From: Cloacibacillus sp.
GTDB taxonomy: Bacteria > Synergistota > Synergistia > Synergistales > Synergistaceae
DNA: 64,000 nt
Reading direction: 5' to 3'
NCBI RefSeq assembly: GCF_020860125.1
Contig: NZ_JAJBUX010000093.1
Location: 1 to 64,000, forward strand
Position numbers and translations under genes: made by a program. The notes beneath the pieces are model-generated. The model saw only the letters and a program-made list of their open reading frames with translations. It was not told the origin of the DNA and ran no database searches. Shown piece by piece: positions 25,484 through 34,959 of the stretch. Numbering within the stretch: the first letter of the stretch is position 1; every line of letters starts with the position of its first letter.

Positions 25484-26446
25484 CTAAATACTCAGTGTCT
25501 CCACCAGACGCAGCATATCCGAGTCAAGCGGGTGGTGCTGCGTCCACGCCGTTTCCAGCGGCACGGTCACAATCTCGTCCTTAGTCCTCCCCACCATCAT
25601 GCCGCGTTTGCCGTCGATCAGCGCCTCCACGGCCGCCGCTCCCAGGCGTGAGGCGAGAACGGTGTCAAAGCAGGAGGGCGCGCCGCCGCGCTGCAGATGT
25701 CCGAGGACGACTATCCGCGGGTCATAATCGCAGTGCCCCTTCAATTTCTCCGCCAGCTCCGAGGCAGACATGACCCCCTCGGCAAGGACGATCAGCGAAT
25801 GCGTTTTGCCGCGCTGCTTGGCGTAATGTATCTTATTCGCGATCGCCTCCAGGTCCACCGGCAGCTCGGGAATCAGCACGAACTCCGCGCCGCAGGCCAC
25901 TCCCGTCTCCAGCGCGAGAAAACCGGCGTGCCGTCCCATCACCTCGACGATAAACATCCGGTCGTGACTTGAGGCGGTGTCGCGCAGCTTGCTGATACAT
26001 TCCAGAGCGGTGTTGCAGGCCGTATCGAATCCGATGGTGCAGTCGGTGCCGGCCATATCGTTGTCTATCGTGCCGGGGACTCCCACCACATGGACGCCGC
26101 GGTCGTGAAGTTCCTTCGCTCCGCGGAAAGAGCCGTCGCCGCCGATCACCACCAGCGCGTCTATGTCATTCTCCCGCAGCTTGGAAATGCCTGCGTTAAT
26201 CCCCTCCGGCCTCATAAAGGCCGGACAGCGCGCGGTACGAAGCATCGTCCCGCCGTGCAGCAAGATCCCGCCGACGGAGCTGCGCGTCAAGGGGACAAAG
26301 TCCCCTTCAAGCAGTCCCTCATAACCGCGGCGTATGCCTACGACCTGCAGTCCATGAAATAAAGCCGTGCGCGTGACGGCGCGTATTGAGGCGTTCATCC
26401 CCGGCGCGTCGCCACCGCTTGTCAAAACCCCGATTCTGCGAAGCAT
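25484..26446 (-). CDS. pfkA: ATP-dependent 6-phosphofructokinase
   Basis: 320 residues, the normal bacterial length. GGDAPGMNASIR at the N-terminus, GGDGSF near 100, the catalytic PGTIDNDM near 125 and MGRHAG near 168 identify PfkA, which phosphorylates fructose-6-phosphate in glycolysis. The Gly in GGDGS supports ATP rather than pyrophosphate as donor. Confidence 0.95.
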   Translation of the reverse strand: MLRRIGVLTSGGDAPGMNASIRAVTRTALFHGLQVVGIRRGYEGLLEGDFVPLTRSSVGGILLHGGTMLRTARCPAFMRPEGINAGISKLRENDIDALVVIGGDGSFRGAKELHDRGVHVVGVPGTIDNDMAGTDCTIGFDTACNTALECISKLRDTASSHDRMFIVEVMGRHAGFLALETGVACGAEFVLIPELPVDLEAIANKIHYAKQRGKTHSLIVLAEGVMSASELAEKLKGHCDYDPRIVVLGHLQRGGAPSCFDTVLASRLGAAAVEALIDGKRGMMVGRTKDEIVTVPLETAWTQHHPLDSDMLRLVETLSI

Positions 26447-26526
26447 ATTTTGTCCCCCTTGTCCTGCTCTCTCAGCCTATTTTTCATCCTCTATTATTAT
26501 GCACGCCCTATTATAACAAACTTTGC

Positions 26527-27228
26527 TCATAACCAATATTCCCCATCTTCCGGCCACGCTCCAGGATGTTCAGGGGAGGAAACCCGCTGCGTCCAGACGA
26601 GGACCGCCTTTACCTCGGCTCCCGCCCTTTGCAGCGCGAACTTCGCCGCGCACACGGTGCCGCCGGTCGTATATACGTCGTCCACAAGAACGGCGCTTTT
26701 TCCCGTGAGCTCCGGCGAAGCCACGAAAGAATCGAAGCTCAGCGCCCGGCGCGCTCTGCCCCGCTTCTCCGTCTGCGCTCCGCTGCCGGCGCGCCATTTG
26801 AGCAGCCTCGTGCCGACCGGCGTCCCCCACCGCGAGGATATTCCGCGCGCGATCAGCTCCGTCTGGTTGAAGGCGCGGCGGCTGTCCGCGTGAAGCGGCA
26901 GCGGGATCAGCAAGTCAGCCTCCTGCCGTGGAAACAGCCTCCCCATCTCTCGCCCGATCGCCTCTCCGAGCGGCCTCATATTCTTATACTTCAAGGCTAA
27001 AATAAAGCTGCGCGCGTCTCCGTCATGGATGGCGGCAGCGTAACATGGCACGCTGTCATAACAGCATTCGACGCCGTAGGCACCGCCGCAGTCGGCGCAG
27101 AAGGGCGGCAGCGCCTCTTTCGCCGCGCCACTCAGACAGTCTGGGCAGTACGGCACGGCAAGCCGTCCACAGGCCGGACAGTGCTGAGGAAATATTATGT
27201 GCGAGAGATAGGAAAAGACAGGCCGCAT
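26527..27228 (-). CDS. ComF-family phosphoribosyltransferase-like protein
   Basis: 233 residues. The N-terminal cysteine motifs (CPACG, CPDC, CADCGG) form a likely zinc ribbon and the C-terminal part ends with the PRPP-binding loop VLVDDVYTTGGT near residue 190. This is the ComF/GntX layout, linked to DNA uptake or repair. No clear Shine-Dalgarno sequence precedes the ATG, and the strong metK terminator lies just upstream, so the promoter is unclear. Confidence 0.85.
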   Translation of the reverse strand: MRPVFSYLSHIIFPQHCPACGRLAVPYCPDCLSGAAKEALPPFCADCGGAYGVECCYDSVPCYAAAIHDGDARSFILALKYKNMRPLGEAIGREMGRLFPRQEADLLIPLPLHADSRRAFNQTELIARGISSRWGTPVGTRLLKWRAGSGAQTEKRGRARRALSFDSFVASPELTGKSAVLVDDVYTTGGTVCAAKFALQRAGAEVKAVLVWTQRVSSPEHPGAWPEDGEYWL

Positions 27229-27248
27229 AAAGGCTGAAAATCAAAAAG

Positions 27249-27267
27249 GGGCGGCATCGCGCCGCCC
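27249..27267 (-). terminator. Terminator after metK
   Basis: A 7-bp GGGCGGC/GCCGCCC stem with a 5-nt loop is followed on the minus strand by CTTTTTG. It lies 18 nt after the metK stop and before comF. Confidence 0.8.
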
Positions 27268-27285
27268 AAACATTCTCTTAAATAC

Positions 27286-28488
27286 TTACGCGAAACGCTC
27301 CGCCGCCCGTTTGAGCGTCTCAGCCTTGTCCGTGCGCTCCCAGGCCGGCATCGGATCAAGGTCGATACGCCCCATATGTCCGTAGGCGGCCAGACGCTTG
27401 TACTGCGGTTTGCGCAGATCCAGGTCGCGGATGACTGCCGCGGGACGGAAGTCAAAGTTCTCGCGCAGCAGCTGTGTGATCTCCTCGTCCTTTATCTTTC
27501 CCGTGCCAAAAGTCTCTACCATTATCGAAACGGGCTTCGCAACGCCGATCGCGTAGGCCACCTGTATCTGGCAGGCGTCGGCAAGCCCCGCAGCGACGAC
27601 GTTCTTCGCCGCGTAGCGCGCCATATAGGCCCCTGAACGGTCCACCTTCGTCGGGTCCTTGCCGGAGAAGGCGCCACCGCCGTGAGGCACAGCGCCGCCG
27701 TAAGTATCGACGATTATCTTGCGCCCCGTCAGGCCGCTGTCGGCCTGCGGGCCGCCCATCACAAAGCGCCCCGTCGGATTGACGAGAATGCGCGGCTTTG
27801 TCGTGATGAGCTGTGCGGGAATGACAGGCTTAATGACATGCTCTATAATATCCGCCTCGATCTGCTTCTGGTCGATCGCGGGGTGATGCTGGGTACTGAT
27901 GACCACTGTATCGACACGCAGCGGCTTGCCGTTCACGTACTCCACCGTCACCTGGCTCTTGCCGTCCGGACGCAGGTATGGCAGCGTCTTATTTTTGCGT
28001 ACCTCGGAGAGGCGGCGCGTCAGCTTCTGCGCGAGCGAGATTGGCAGCGGCATCAGCTCCTCCGTCTCGTTGCAGGCATAACCTACCATGAGCCCCTGGT
28101 CGCCCGCGCCGATGGCGTCTATTTCGTCATCCGAAAGCTCCTTCGCCTCTTTCGCCTTGTCGACGCCGAGCGCGATATCGGGAGATTGTTCGTCTATCGT
28201 CGTGATGACGGAGCAGGTGTCCCCGTCGAAGCCATACTTCGCGCGCGTGTAGCCGACATCCTTTACCGTCTTGCGCGCGATCTTCGGAATATCTACATAG
28301 CAGACCGTGCTTATCTCTCCCGCGACCACTATCAGTCCGGTCGATACCAGCGTCTCGCAGGCCACGCGCCCCATCGGGTCGGCTTCGAGAATGGCGTCAA
28401 GCACCGCATCGGATATTTGATCTGCGAGTTTGTCTGGGTGTCCCTCCGTCACCGATTCCGACGAAATAAGAAACCTTTCTTTGCTCAT
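27286..28488 (-). CDS. metK: S-adenosylmethionine synthetase
   Basis: 400 residues from ATG 28488, with GGAGGTG 7 nt upstream; a TTG two codons earlier is less well placed. [11 protein letters not shown] at the N-terminus, GAGDQG near 128 and GGGAFSGKD near 275 are the MetK signatures. It makes AdoMet from methionine and ATP. It starts 21 nt after the MATE transporter gene, so it may be co-transcribed with the molybdenum hydroxylase region. Confidence 0.96.
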   Translation of the reverse strand: MSKERFLISSESVTEGHPDKLADQISDAVLDAILEADPMGRVACETLVSTGLIVVAGEISTVCYVDIPKIARKTVKDVGYTRAKYGFDGDTCSVITTIDEQSPDIALGVDKAKEAKELSDDEIDAIGAGDQGLMVGYACNETEELMPLPISLAQKLTRRLSEVRKNKTLPYLRPDGKSQVTVEYVNGKPLRVDTVVISTQHHPAIDQKQIEADIIEHVIKPVIPAQLITTKPRILVNPTGRFVMGGPQADSGLTGRKIIVDTYGGAVPHGGGAFSGKDPTKVDRSGAYMARYAAKNVVAAGLADACQIQVAYAIGVAKPVSIMVETFGTGKIKDEEITQLLRENFDFRPAAVIRDLDLRKPQYKRLAAYGHMGRIDLDPMPAWERTDKAETLKRAAERFA

Positions 28489-28509
28489 GTTCAAACACCT
28501 CCATAATAA

Positions 28510-29925
28510 TCATGTAGCTTGCGTTATTGTAGCATCAATTTCTTCTTTTGCATAATCAGCGGCACGCTGCATATCCTCCAGCCGGCGGCAGCGGCGGGCC
28601 ATCAGGTAGGCTGCCGCGGCAGCCATCGCTATATCGGCGGCAGGACCGGCCCAGAGGACGCCGGAGAGGCCGAAATGGCGCGGCAGAAGCACCAGAAGAG
28701 GCGGCAGGAAGATCAGCTGGCGCGTAACGGAGATGAATATGCTGTAAAGCGGCATTCCCTGCGCGGAGAAAAATCCCCCGACGGAGCTCTGCAGCCCGCT
28801 GAGAAAAATCAACATCATAAAGATACGGAAAAAACGGGAGGCAAAGTCGAAATATGCCTCAGTTCCCACGCCGAAGAGCGCGGTTATCTGCCGCGGAAGC
28901 AGCTGGTAGCAGAGGAAGATGCAGAATGATACCGCCAGTACCTGCTTCACAACGATGATGCCGGCCTCCCGTACACGCGCGTAGCTTCCGCGTCCGAAGT
29001 TATAGCTGACGATAGGCTGCATCCCGTTAGTGAGCCCGGTGACGACGGCGGCGGCCAGTGTGTTCACCTTATTGGCCACACCCGCCGCGGCGAGCGCGGC
29101 GTCGCTGCCGCAGGCCGCGGAGGCGCCATATTTTTTCAGCGCGGCGTTTAGGAATACCTGAACGACAGCCTGCGTGAAAAAGTTGCACATCGGACCCGCG
29201 CCAAGTGCGGCAATGCGAACGTAAAGCCTGAAATCAGGAAGAAAGTCAGCCGCTCTCAGGCGCAGGGTCCTGAAACGCGGCAGATAGAGGATAACCATGG
29301 CGGCGCTCACCGTCTGCGCCAGCGCCGTGGCCCACGCCGCGCCGGCAATTCCCCACGCAAAGACGTTGATGAAGAGCGCGTCGAGCGCAAGGTTCAGCAG
29401 CGTCCCCACCGCAGTGCAGCAGAGAGCGTAATTAGGGCTGCCGTCGGCGCGCACGAGGAAGGGGCCCGCAGCGCCGATCATCGCGCAGACAAAGGCGAAC
29501 GCCGTTATCTGCGCGTATGGCGCGGCGTATGGCATTACCGTATCGGTACAGCCGAAGAGACGAAGCAGCGGCACCGTCCGGCAGAGCATCGCCAGCGACA
29601 CGGCCATGCCGCAGACTGCCATCATCACAAAACCGCCGGCAACGCCCCGGCGCGCCTGTTCATTATCTCCGCGCCCAAGGGCAAGGTTCATGACGGCGGA
29701 CGAACCGACGCCGCACATCAGCGACAGCGCAGTAATGACGGTAACGGCGGGAAAAACCACATTGGCGGCAGCGTTGCCCGCGACGCCGAGCGCGCGGCCG
29801 ATGAATATCTGGTCTACGATGTTGTAGAGCGCGGTGACGAGGCTGGCGGCAAGCGACGGAAGGCAAAAAGCGCGCATCAGCCCGCGCAGCTCTTCGCGCT
29901 CCAGCGCCTCAGCCCCATGTCTCAT
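28510..29925 (-). CDS. MATE-family efflux transporter
   Basis: 471 residues with about 12 membrane helices in two repeated halves. The opening PSLAASLVTALYNIVDQIFIGRALG and the second-half GLTNGMQPIVSYNFGRG are typical MATE signatures. Such proteins export cationic or other small molecules using Na+ or H+. It starts 3 nt after the trigger-factor-like gene and is probably the last member of that cluster. The substrate is unknown. Confidence 0.92.
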   Translation of the reverse strand: MRHGAEALEREELRGLMRAFCLPSLAASLVTALYNIVDQIFIGRALGVAGNAAANVVFPAVTVITALSLMCGVGSSAVMNLALGRGDNEQARRGVAGGFVMMAVCGMAVSLAMLCRTVPLLRLFGCTDTVMPYAAPYAQITAFAFVCAMIGAAGPFLVRADGSPNYALCCTAVGTLLNLALDALFINVFAWGIAGAAWATALAQTVSAAMVILYLPRFRTLRLRAADFLPDFRLYVRIAALGAGPMCNFFTQAVVQVFLNAALKKYGASAACGSDAALAAAGVANKVNTLAAAVVTGLTNGMQPIVSYNFGRGSYARVREAGIIVVKQVLAVSFCIFLCYQLLPRQITALFGVGTEAYFDFASRFFRIFMMLIFLSGLQSSVGGFFSAQGMPLYSIFISVTRQLIFLPPLLVLLPRHFGLSGVLWAGPAADIAMAAAAAYLMARRCRRLEDMQRAADYAKEEIDATITQAT

Positions 29926-29928
29926 TTC

Positions 29929-30996
29929 TCAGCCATCCTTCCGCACGGCGGCCGAGACCAACAATCCGCAGGCCTTATCCCGCATTATCTGACGGCGCAG
30001 CGGTTCCGCGTCGATCCGCGCCGCGGCCTCCTCCGGCGCCATCCCGCAGCCGGCGGCGATCTTCGCAATCATTGCCAGCAGATCATCCTCGGAGGCTGTC
30101 AGCCCCTCAGCCTCGGCCACCGCCTCCAGCATAAGGTCACAGCGCGCAAGCTCCTCCGCCTCGGCGCGGCGCTGGGCGCGCCATCTCTTTTCATCAAGCC
30201 CGACAGATCCCAGCCAGGCGTTGAAAGCCTCAGCCGCAAGCTCTTCCGCCGTCATTTTGCCTTTTGCGGCGGCGCGGCGTTTTAATATTTCATCAAATTT
30301 ATCATCAAAATTGTCCGGCAGTTCTCGATAGCGCTCCGCAAGAGCTCGCATCTGCCCGCCAAGAACCTCGGCTGACGGCGCGCCGTCTGATATCGTCTCC
30401 AGCATCACCTCCAGCGCCTCGGAAGCTATCTGTGCCGGCTGCCGGGAAATCCCCGCCGCAAGATATGTCTCCCGCAGAAGCCAGACGACGTCGGCGAGCA
30501 GATGATAGACGGCATCCTGTGAAACGTTGAGACGTTCCTGCGCCACCATCGCCTCAAGCCGCCCGTCCGTCATCTCCGGCGTAGGGGCGCCGGTGATCCC
30601 TTTACAGGCCTCTTTAAGCACCGCCATCCGAAATTCATCTTCCCCCGCCTCGGGAGGAAGCGTTATCTGAAGCCCCCTGTAGGCTCCGAGGCGCACCTTT
30701 GGATAGAGGCCGACTTTCACACTGAAACGCAGGCCTCCGTCCGCCTGAGAAGATATCTCCGTTACCTCAGGCCTGCCCACGGTGCGCAGCCCCTCCGCCG
30801 CAATAAATTTTCCGTAGGCCGCGGAAATGGCGGCGGCTAAAGCCTCGTCAAACACAGCCTCCGCCTCGCCAGAGGCAGAATTTTGGCCGCGTCCGCCCTC
30901 GCCGGTCATGCCCATCGTGGCGCAAAACTCCTCCGGTTCTATCAGCAGCGCGACGCTCAGCGTGCCGCTCTCCGCCGTTTTCTCAAGAATCCGCAC
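29929..30996 (-). CDS. Trigger-factor-like chaperone lacking the PPIase domain
   Basis: 355 residues, GTG start behind GGAGGG/GGAGAG. Residues 85-110 (FSVKVGLYPKVRLGAYRGLQ) match the end of the trigger factor N-terminal domain, and the C-terminal 230 residues are helical with the terminal KACGLLVSAA pattern seen in trigger factor and SurA relatives. The GFRxGKxP ribosome-docking loop is absent (replaced by a Gly/Ser-rich stretch near 30-42) and there is no FKBP-like PPIase region between 115 and 200. So it is probably a dedicated, ribosome-independent chaperone. It overlaps the upstream 160-aa gene by 14 nt. The function is inferred. Confidence 0.65.
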   Translation of the reverse strand: MRILEKTAESGTLSVALLIEPEEFCATMGMTGEGGRGQNSASGEAEAVFDEALAAAISAAYGKFIAAEGLRTVGRPEVTEISSQADGGLRFSVKVGLYPKVRLGAYRGLQITLPPEAGEDEFRMAVLKEACKGITGAPTPEMTDGRLEAMVAQERLNVSQDAVYHLLADVVWLLRETYLAAGISRQPAQIASEALEVMLETISDGAPSAEVLGGQMRALAERYRELPDNFDDKFDEILKRRAAAKGKMTAEELAAEAFNAWLGSVGLDEKRWRAQRRAEAEELARCDLMLEAVAEAEGLTASEDDLLAMIAKIAAGCGMAPEEAAARIDAEPLRRQIMRDKACGLLVSAAVRKDG

Positions 30997-31465
30997 GACT
31001 CTCCGCCCTCCACGTCTCCGGCATGATCACCTCTACCGGACTGCCAAGCTTCCATTCCAGATAATCCGCATGCCCTCCGTCAAGCTCCTCAAGCTCCTCT
31101 TCTGCACAGGGAAGCCCCTCCGCCAGCCGGCTCCGGAGTTTGGCAAGCAAAGACAGACGTTCCGAATCGCGAGGATACATTTGGAAGAAGGCCAGATAAC
31201 TGTATGTACGCAGACGCTCCACACGCATCTCAAAATGAGGCAGCGCCGCCAGCTCGTCAAGGCTGAGCTCGTAGGGATCGGCTGGCAGGATATCCCCCTC
31301 CGCGCCGCAATGAAAATAATATGTTTTTTCTTCCCGAGGTTCCCAATATTCGGCACCGATTATCCGCTGCAGCCGCCCGTGTTCCGCCCGGATAAAGGCG
31401 CGGCGCTCCTCGTCTATCATCGTCAAATATTTTTCCGCCGTTTTCTCATGGATGTCGCCCATCAT
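30983..31465 (-). CDS. Unrecognised acidic protein of the MoxR/VWA cluster
   Basis: 160 residues, start behind AGGAGGGG. It is rich in Glu, Arg and aromatic residues (YYFHC near 48, SYLAFFQMYPRD near 88) and has no signal peptide or membrane segment. No family is recognised. It is tightly packed: 10 nt after moxR-like and overlapping the trigger-factor-like gene by 14 nt, so it probably works with those two proteins, perhaps as an adaptor. Confidence 0.6.
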   Translation of the reverse strand: MMGDIHEKTAEKYLTMIDEERRAFIRAEHGRLQRIIGAEYWEPREEKTYYFHCGAEGDILPADPYELSLDELAALPHFEMRVERLRTYSYLAFFQMYPRDSERLSLLAKLRSRLAEGLPCAEEELEELDGGHADYLEWKLGSPVEVIMPETWRAESRADS

Positions 31466-31475
31466 CTATCCCCTC

Positions 31476-32993
31476 CTATATCGTCCAGTCAAGTTTATTG
31501 ACACGGTCAAGCAGCGCCTGATCCCTTTCCTGGAAACACAGCGCCTTGTTGTGCAGATAATATTTATCACAGCCGTAGTGACCGATAAAGCGCGCGCTGT
31601 AATAACCCGCCGTCAGTTCCGTAACGAAGAGCAGCATCTCGTCGCCCTCCGCGAAGGCGCGTCCGCAAAAGTCGAATACATTGTCCAACGCCGTGCGGAC
31701 CGCAGCCGCCTCCTCCCTGAGCTTCGCCACTGACGACGCGTATCTTTCCTTGATCAGCGCAAAGGCCGCGCCGCCCTCCGCCGCTCCGCTTTTGACGATA
31801 AGGGCGCGGTATTCCTCAAGAGCGGCGATAACGCGCATCAGCGCCTGTCGCTTTGCCGCCGAAAGCGAAGATGCCCGCCTTCCCCTTTCAAGCTCCTCGC
31901 GCAGCCCGGAGATCCGCCGCTCCATTATCTCCTCGGCGCCGCCCTCCTCCTGCGCCAATCGGCCGCGCAGCCTCTTCAGCTCGGAGGTCAGCAGCTCAAG
32001 CATATCCTCGCTTCCGCAGACGCCGCGCATCTCCACCGTCACCGCGTCGCAGAGCAGCCCCAGCAGGGAAATTCTCTCGTCAAACTTCGCCTGCCTCGCA
32101 CGGAAGAGCACCGATTCTTCCGCCGTGCCGGCCAAGATCGCCTCGATCTGATAGTCGCTGCGATATTTGTTGAACAGGTCGTAGTAGATGGCGAAGTCTT
32201 TCGCGATCCGCGGTTCCTGCAAATACTGGCCGATGAGCTTTTCATCGACGGCCAGCCCGTTTTCCTCACAAAGGCGCATCATCTCCGAGAGGTCGTCCCA
32301 GCCGCGCGCAGTGACAAAACGCTTGCCCTCGGCGGTGCTCTCGACTTTGTAGAAATCTTTTCTGCGCGCCGCGATATAGGTCGTGACGGCGGGATGGACG
32401 CCCTTTTTCTCCGCGTAGGCCTTCCATACCTCGTAATCCGGCTCAACGTCGATGCGCTTGAGCCGGTCCCAGGTCACGATGTCGAAATCGCGCACCGATT
32501 TGTTGTACTCGGGCGGATTGCCGGCGGTGACGACGATCCAGCCGGCGGGAATGCGGTGCTGCCCAAATACCTTGTATTGCAGAAACTGGAGCATACAGGG
32601 GGCGAGCGTCTCCGAGACACAGTTGATCTCGTCGAGAAATAGGATGCCCTCCCTCACCCCCGTCTCCTCCATCAGACGGTAGACCGATCCGATTATCTCG
32701 CTCATCGTGTATTCCGATACCTGGTATTTCTCTCCGCCGAATTCCCGCGTCGTGATATATGGCAGCCCCAGCGCGCTCTGCCGTGTATGGTGGGTCATCG
32801 AATAGGAGACAAGCCCGACGCCAAGCTCGGCGGCGATCTGCTCCATAACGGCAGTCTTGCCGACGCCCGGCGGCCCGATCATGAATATGGGGCGTTGCTT
32901 TTCCGCCGGTATGCGGTAGGCTCCGAATTCATCCCTGGTAAAATAGGCGGTCATCGCGTTCTTTATCTGTTCTTTAGCCTCTGCTATGTTCAA
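31476..32993 (-). CDS. MoxR-type AAA+ ATPase
   Basis: 505 residues, TTG start with GGGAGGT 8 nt upstream. Walker A GPPGVGKT (40-47), Walker B LFLDEIN (118-124) and a sensor-1 VVTAGNPPEYN near 160 are intact. The second half (about 270-505) is a long helical extension rich in Glu/Arg, with coiled-coil character. MoxR ATPases act with VWA proteins to mature or remodel other proteins, including metal enzymes. Here the VWA partner is two genes upstream with an LRR gene in between. Confidence 0.88.
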   Translation of the reverse strand: MNIAEAKEQIKNAMTAYFTRDEFGAYRIPAEKQRPIFMIGPPGVGKTAVMEQIAAELGVGLVSYSMTHHTRQSALGLPYITTREFGGEKYQVSEYTMSEIIGSVYRLMEETGVREGILFLDEINCVSETLAPCMLQFLQYKVFGQHRIPAGWIVVTAGNPPEYNKSVRDFDIVTWDRLKRIDVEPDYEVWKAYAEKKGVHPAVTTYIAARRKDFYKVESTAEGKRFVTARGWDDLSEMMRLCEENGLAVDEKLIGQYLQEPRIAKDFAIYYDLFNKYRSDYQIEAILAGTAEESVLFRARQAKFDERISLLGLLCDAVTVEMRGVCGSEDMLELLTSELKRLRGRLAQEEGGAEEIMERRISGLREELERGRRASSLSAAKRQALMRVIAALEEYRALIVKSGAAEGGAAFALIKERYASSVAKLREEAAAVRTALDNVFDFCGRAFAEGDEMLLFVTELTAGYYSARFIGHYGCDKYYLHNKALCFQERDQALLDRVNKLDWTI

Positions 32994-33018
32994 AAAAATA
33001 CCTCCCTGCGATACGTGG

Positions 33019-34959
33019 TCAGCCGTCTAAAGAGTAACCGGCAAAGATATCCTCGCCGGATAATTTGTCGTTTCCGTAGGCCAGCAGCAGCGCGACGATC
33101 TCCATCGCATTTTTTCGCTGCGCACGCTCAAGCGCCGCCCTGTATTCCGCCGCCCGCAGCAACGCGTGGCGCGTGAAATAGGCGGCAGCCTCCGCCAGGC
33201 CGTCGTCAATGGCGGCGGTGATAAGGGGCGCTCTCTCTTCCGCGGCCCAGAGTGCCCAAAGACGCCAGTTCTCGCCGTAATAACGCTCCTCCGCACCGCA
33301 GAAGCCGAGCGCCGCCGCCAGCCGAAGCCGTTCTTCATCAAAAGAAAGCGGCGCAAGTCCGGGAGCCTCCAAAACAAGGAGCGAATCACAGCCTGAAAAC
33401 GCCTCGGAACCGACTTGTTTCACCCTCTGCGGGAGGACTGCGCGCCGCAGCTTCGCGCAGCCGGCGAAGGCGCGGCTCCCCACGCGCTCGACGCTCTCAG
33501 GCAGAATAACGGCGCGGCATTCCGCGCAGCCGCAAAAGGCGCCGCCCGCCACGACGCGGACCCCCGTGGGCGGAGATATCTCAAAGGGACTTTCCTGACA
33601 GCCGTAGCATATGCCGTCCACGATCACGAACCCCTCTTTGTCCGCAAGCATACCGCAGCCCTCAAAGATACCGCCGCCAATCTCCGCGATATCCTCGGGC
33701 ATCTCCGCCTCCCGCAAGTTGGGACAGCCGGCAAAGGCCCGCTCGCCTATACTTCTCAGCGAACGGGGCAATTTGATCTTTTCCAAAGTTTGACAATTTG
33801 CGAAGGCCCGCTCGCCTATCTCACTCACGCCCTCAGGGATAACAGCCGCGCGCAGGCTGCGGCAGCCGTAAAAGGCGCAGGCTCCCAGCCGCCGCGGCCC
33901 AGCCTCCAGTGTTAGCTCCGTCAGCAGTTCACAGTCGCGGAAGGCATAGTCGGGAACCTCTTCCACCTTTGCGGGGAGCGCCGCACTCACGACGCTCCGG
34001 CAGCCGTTAAAGGCCCCCTCGCCAATATATTCCAGCGACGGCGGCAGCTTCAGCTCAGAAAGACTGCGTGCGCCGGAAAATGCGCGGCGTTCCAGCCGCC
34101 TCAGACGACCCGGTAGCCGCAGCTGTACGTTTGTGCAGTCACAGAAGGAGTCCACGCCGATCACCTCGACACAGTCGGGCAGCTCAACGCGGCACAAATT
34201 GCCGCACCCGGAAAAGGTGCGCTCGCCAATCGCCGCCAGTTCCCCTCTGAAACTAACCTCCTCAAGATTTCCGCAGCCAAAAAAGGCCCAGCCACCAAGC
34301 ATCTTCAGGCTCGCGGGAAATTCAACGCGGCGCAGGCTGCGGCAGCCGGCGAAGATGCCGTTCTCAATATCTTTCGTGCCTTCCTCAAAGGAGACCTCAC
34401 ACAGCCGCGAACAACCTTTAAAACAGTGCCAGCCGATCGTCCTCACACCGGCTGGTATGTGCGCGCGGGAGAGCCCAGTGCAGTCGGCGAAGGCGCGCCA
34501 GTCTATGAGTGAGACGCTCCGCGGAATCGAGAGTTCATCCAGCAGCACGCGCTCCGCGAAGGCGTCCGCCGCGATCATCACCGTTCCCTCCGGGATTTCC
34601 GCGCGGCGCAGATTCCGCCGGGCTTTGACGAGACATCTGCCGATGAAGAGAAAATCTTCGCGCCAGTCCGTCTCATTTTCGCTGTAATATTTATAGTAGG
34701 GAGTGCCGGCAAAGGCATCCCTCCCTATCAGGGAGACACTTTCGGGAGCCGTAACACGCCGCAGATTCACACACCACTGAAAGGCCTCTTTTCTTATCTC
34801 CGTTACGCCGTCCGGAATATAGACCTCATGGAGCGAACGGCAGTCGCGGAAAGCCCCTTCGCCAACGGCGGCCAGCCCCGGCGGCAGCTCGGCGGCATAT
34901 CCGTCGCCGAGATACCTGACCAACACGCCCTCTTTTATCTCAAAATCGTCGTTTTTCAT
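33019..34959 (-). CDS. Cytosolic BspA-type leucine-rich-repeat protein
   Basis: 646 residues made of about 20 LRR_5 (BspA/TpLRR) repeats of 22-24 residues with the pattern IGxxAFxGCxxLxxVxLPxxV, spanning about 20-540. The last 100 residues are helical and ankyrin-like (NAMEIVALLLAYGND). There is no signal peptide, membrane anchor or sorting signal, unlike the surface BspA proteins. Its ATG overlaps the VWA stop (ATGA) and it precedes the MoxR-like gene by 25 nt, so it is probably a scaffold or substrate-recognition part of that system. Confidence 0.8.
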   Translation of the reverse strand: MKNDDFEIKEGVLVRYLGDGYAAELPPGLAAVGEGAFRDCRSLHEVYIPDGVTEIRKEAFQWCVNLRRVTAPESVSLIGRDAFAGTPYYKYYSENETDWREDFLFIGRCLVKARRNLRRAEIPEGTVMIAADAFAERVLLDELSIPRSVSLIDWRAFADCTGLSRAHIPAGVRTIGWHCFKGCSRLCEVSFEEGTKDIENGIFAGCRSLRRVEFPASLKMLGGWAFFGCGNLEEVSFRGELAAIGERTFSGCGNLCRVELPDCVEVIGVDSFCDCTNVQLRLPGRLRRLERRAFSGARSLSELKLPPSLEYIGEGAFNGCRSVVSAALPAKVEEVPDYAFRDCELLTELTLEAGPRRLGACAFYGCRSLRAAVIPEGVSEIGERAFANCQTLEKIKLPRSLRSIGERAFAGCPNLREAEMPEDIAEIGGGIFEGCGMLADKEGFVIVDGICYGCQESPFEISPPTGVRVVAGGAFCGCAECRAVILPESVERVGSRAFAGCAKLRRAVLPQRVKQVGSEAFSGCDSLLVLEAPGLAPLSFDEERLRLAAALGFCGAEERYYGENWRLWALWAAEERAPLITAAIDDGLAEAAAYFTRHALLRAAEYRAALERAQRKNAMEIVALLLAYGNDKLSGEDIFAGYSLDG

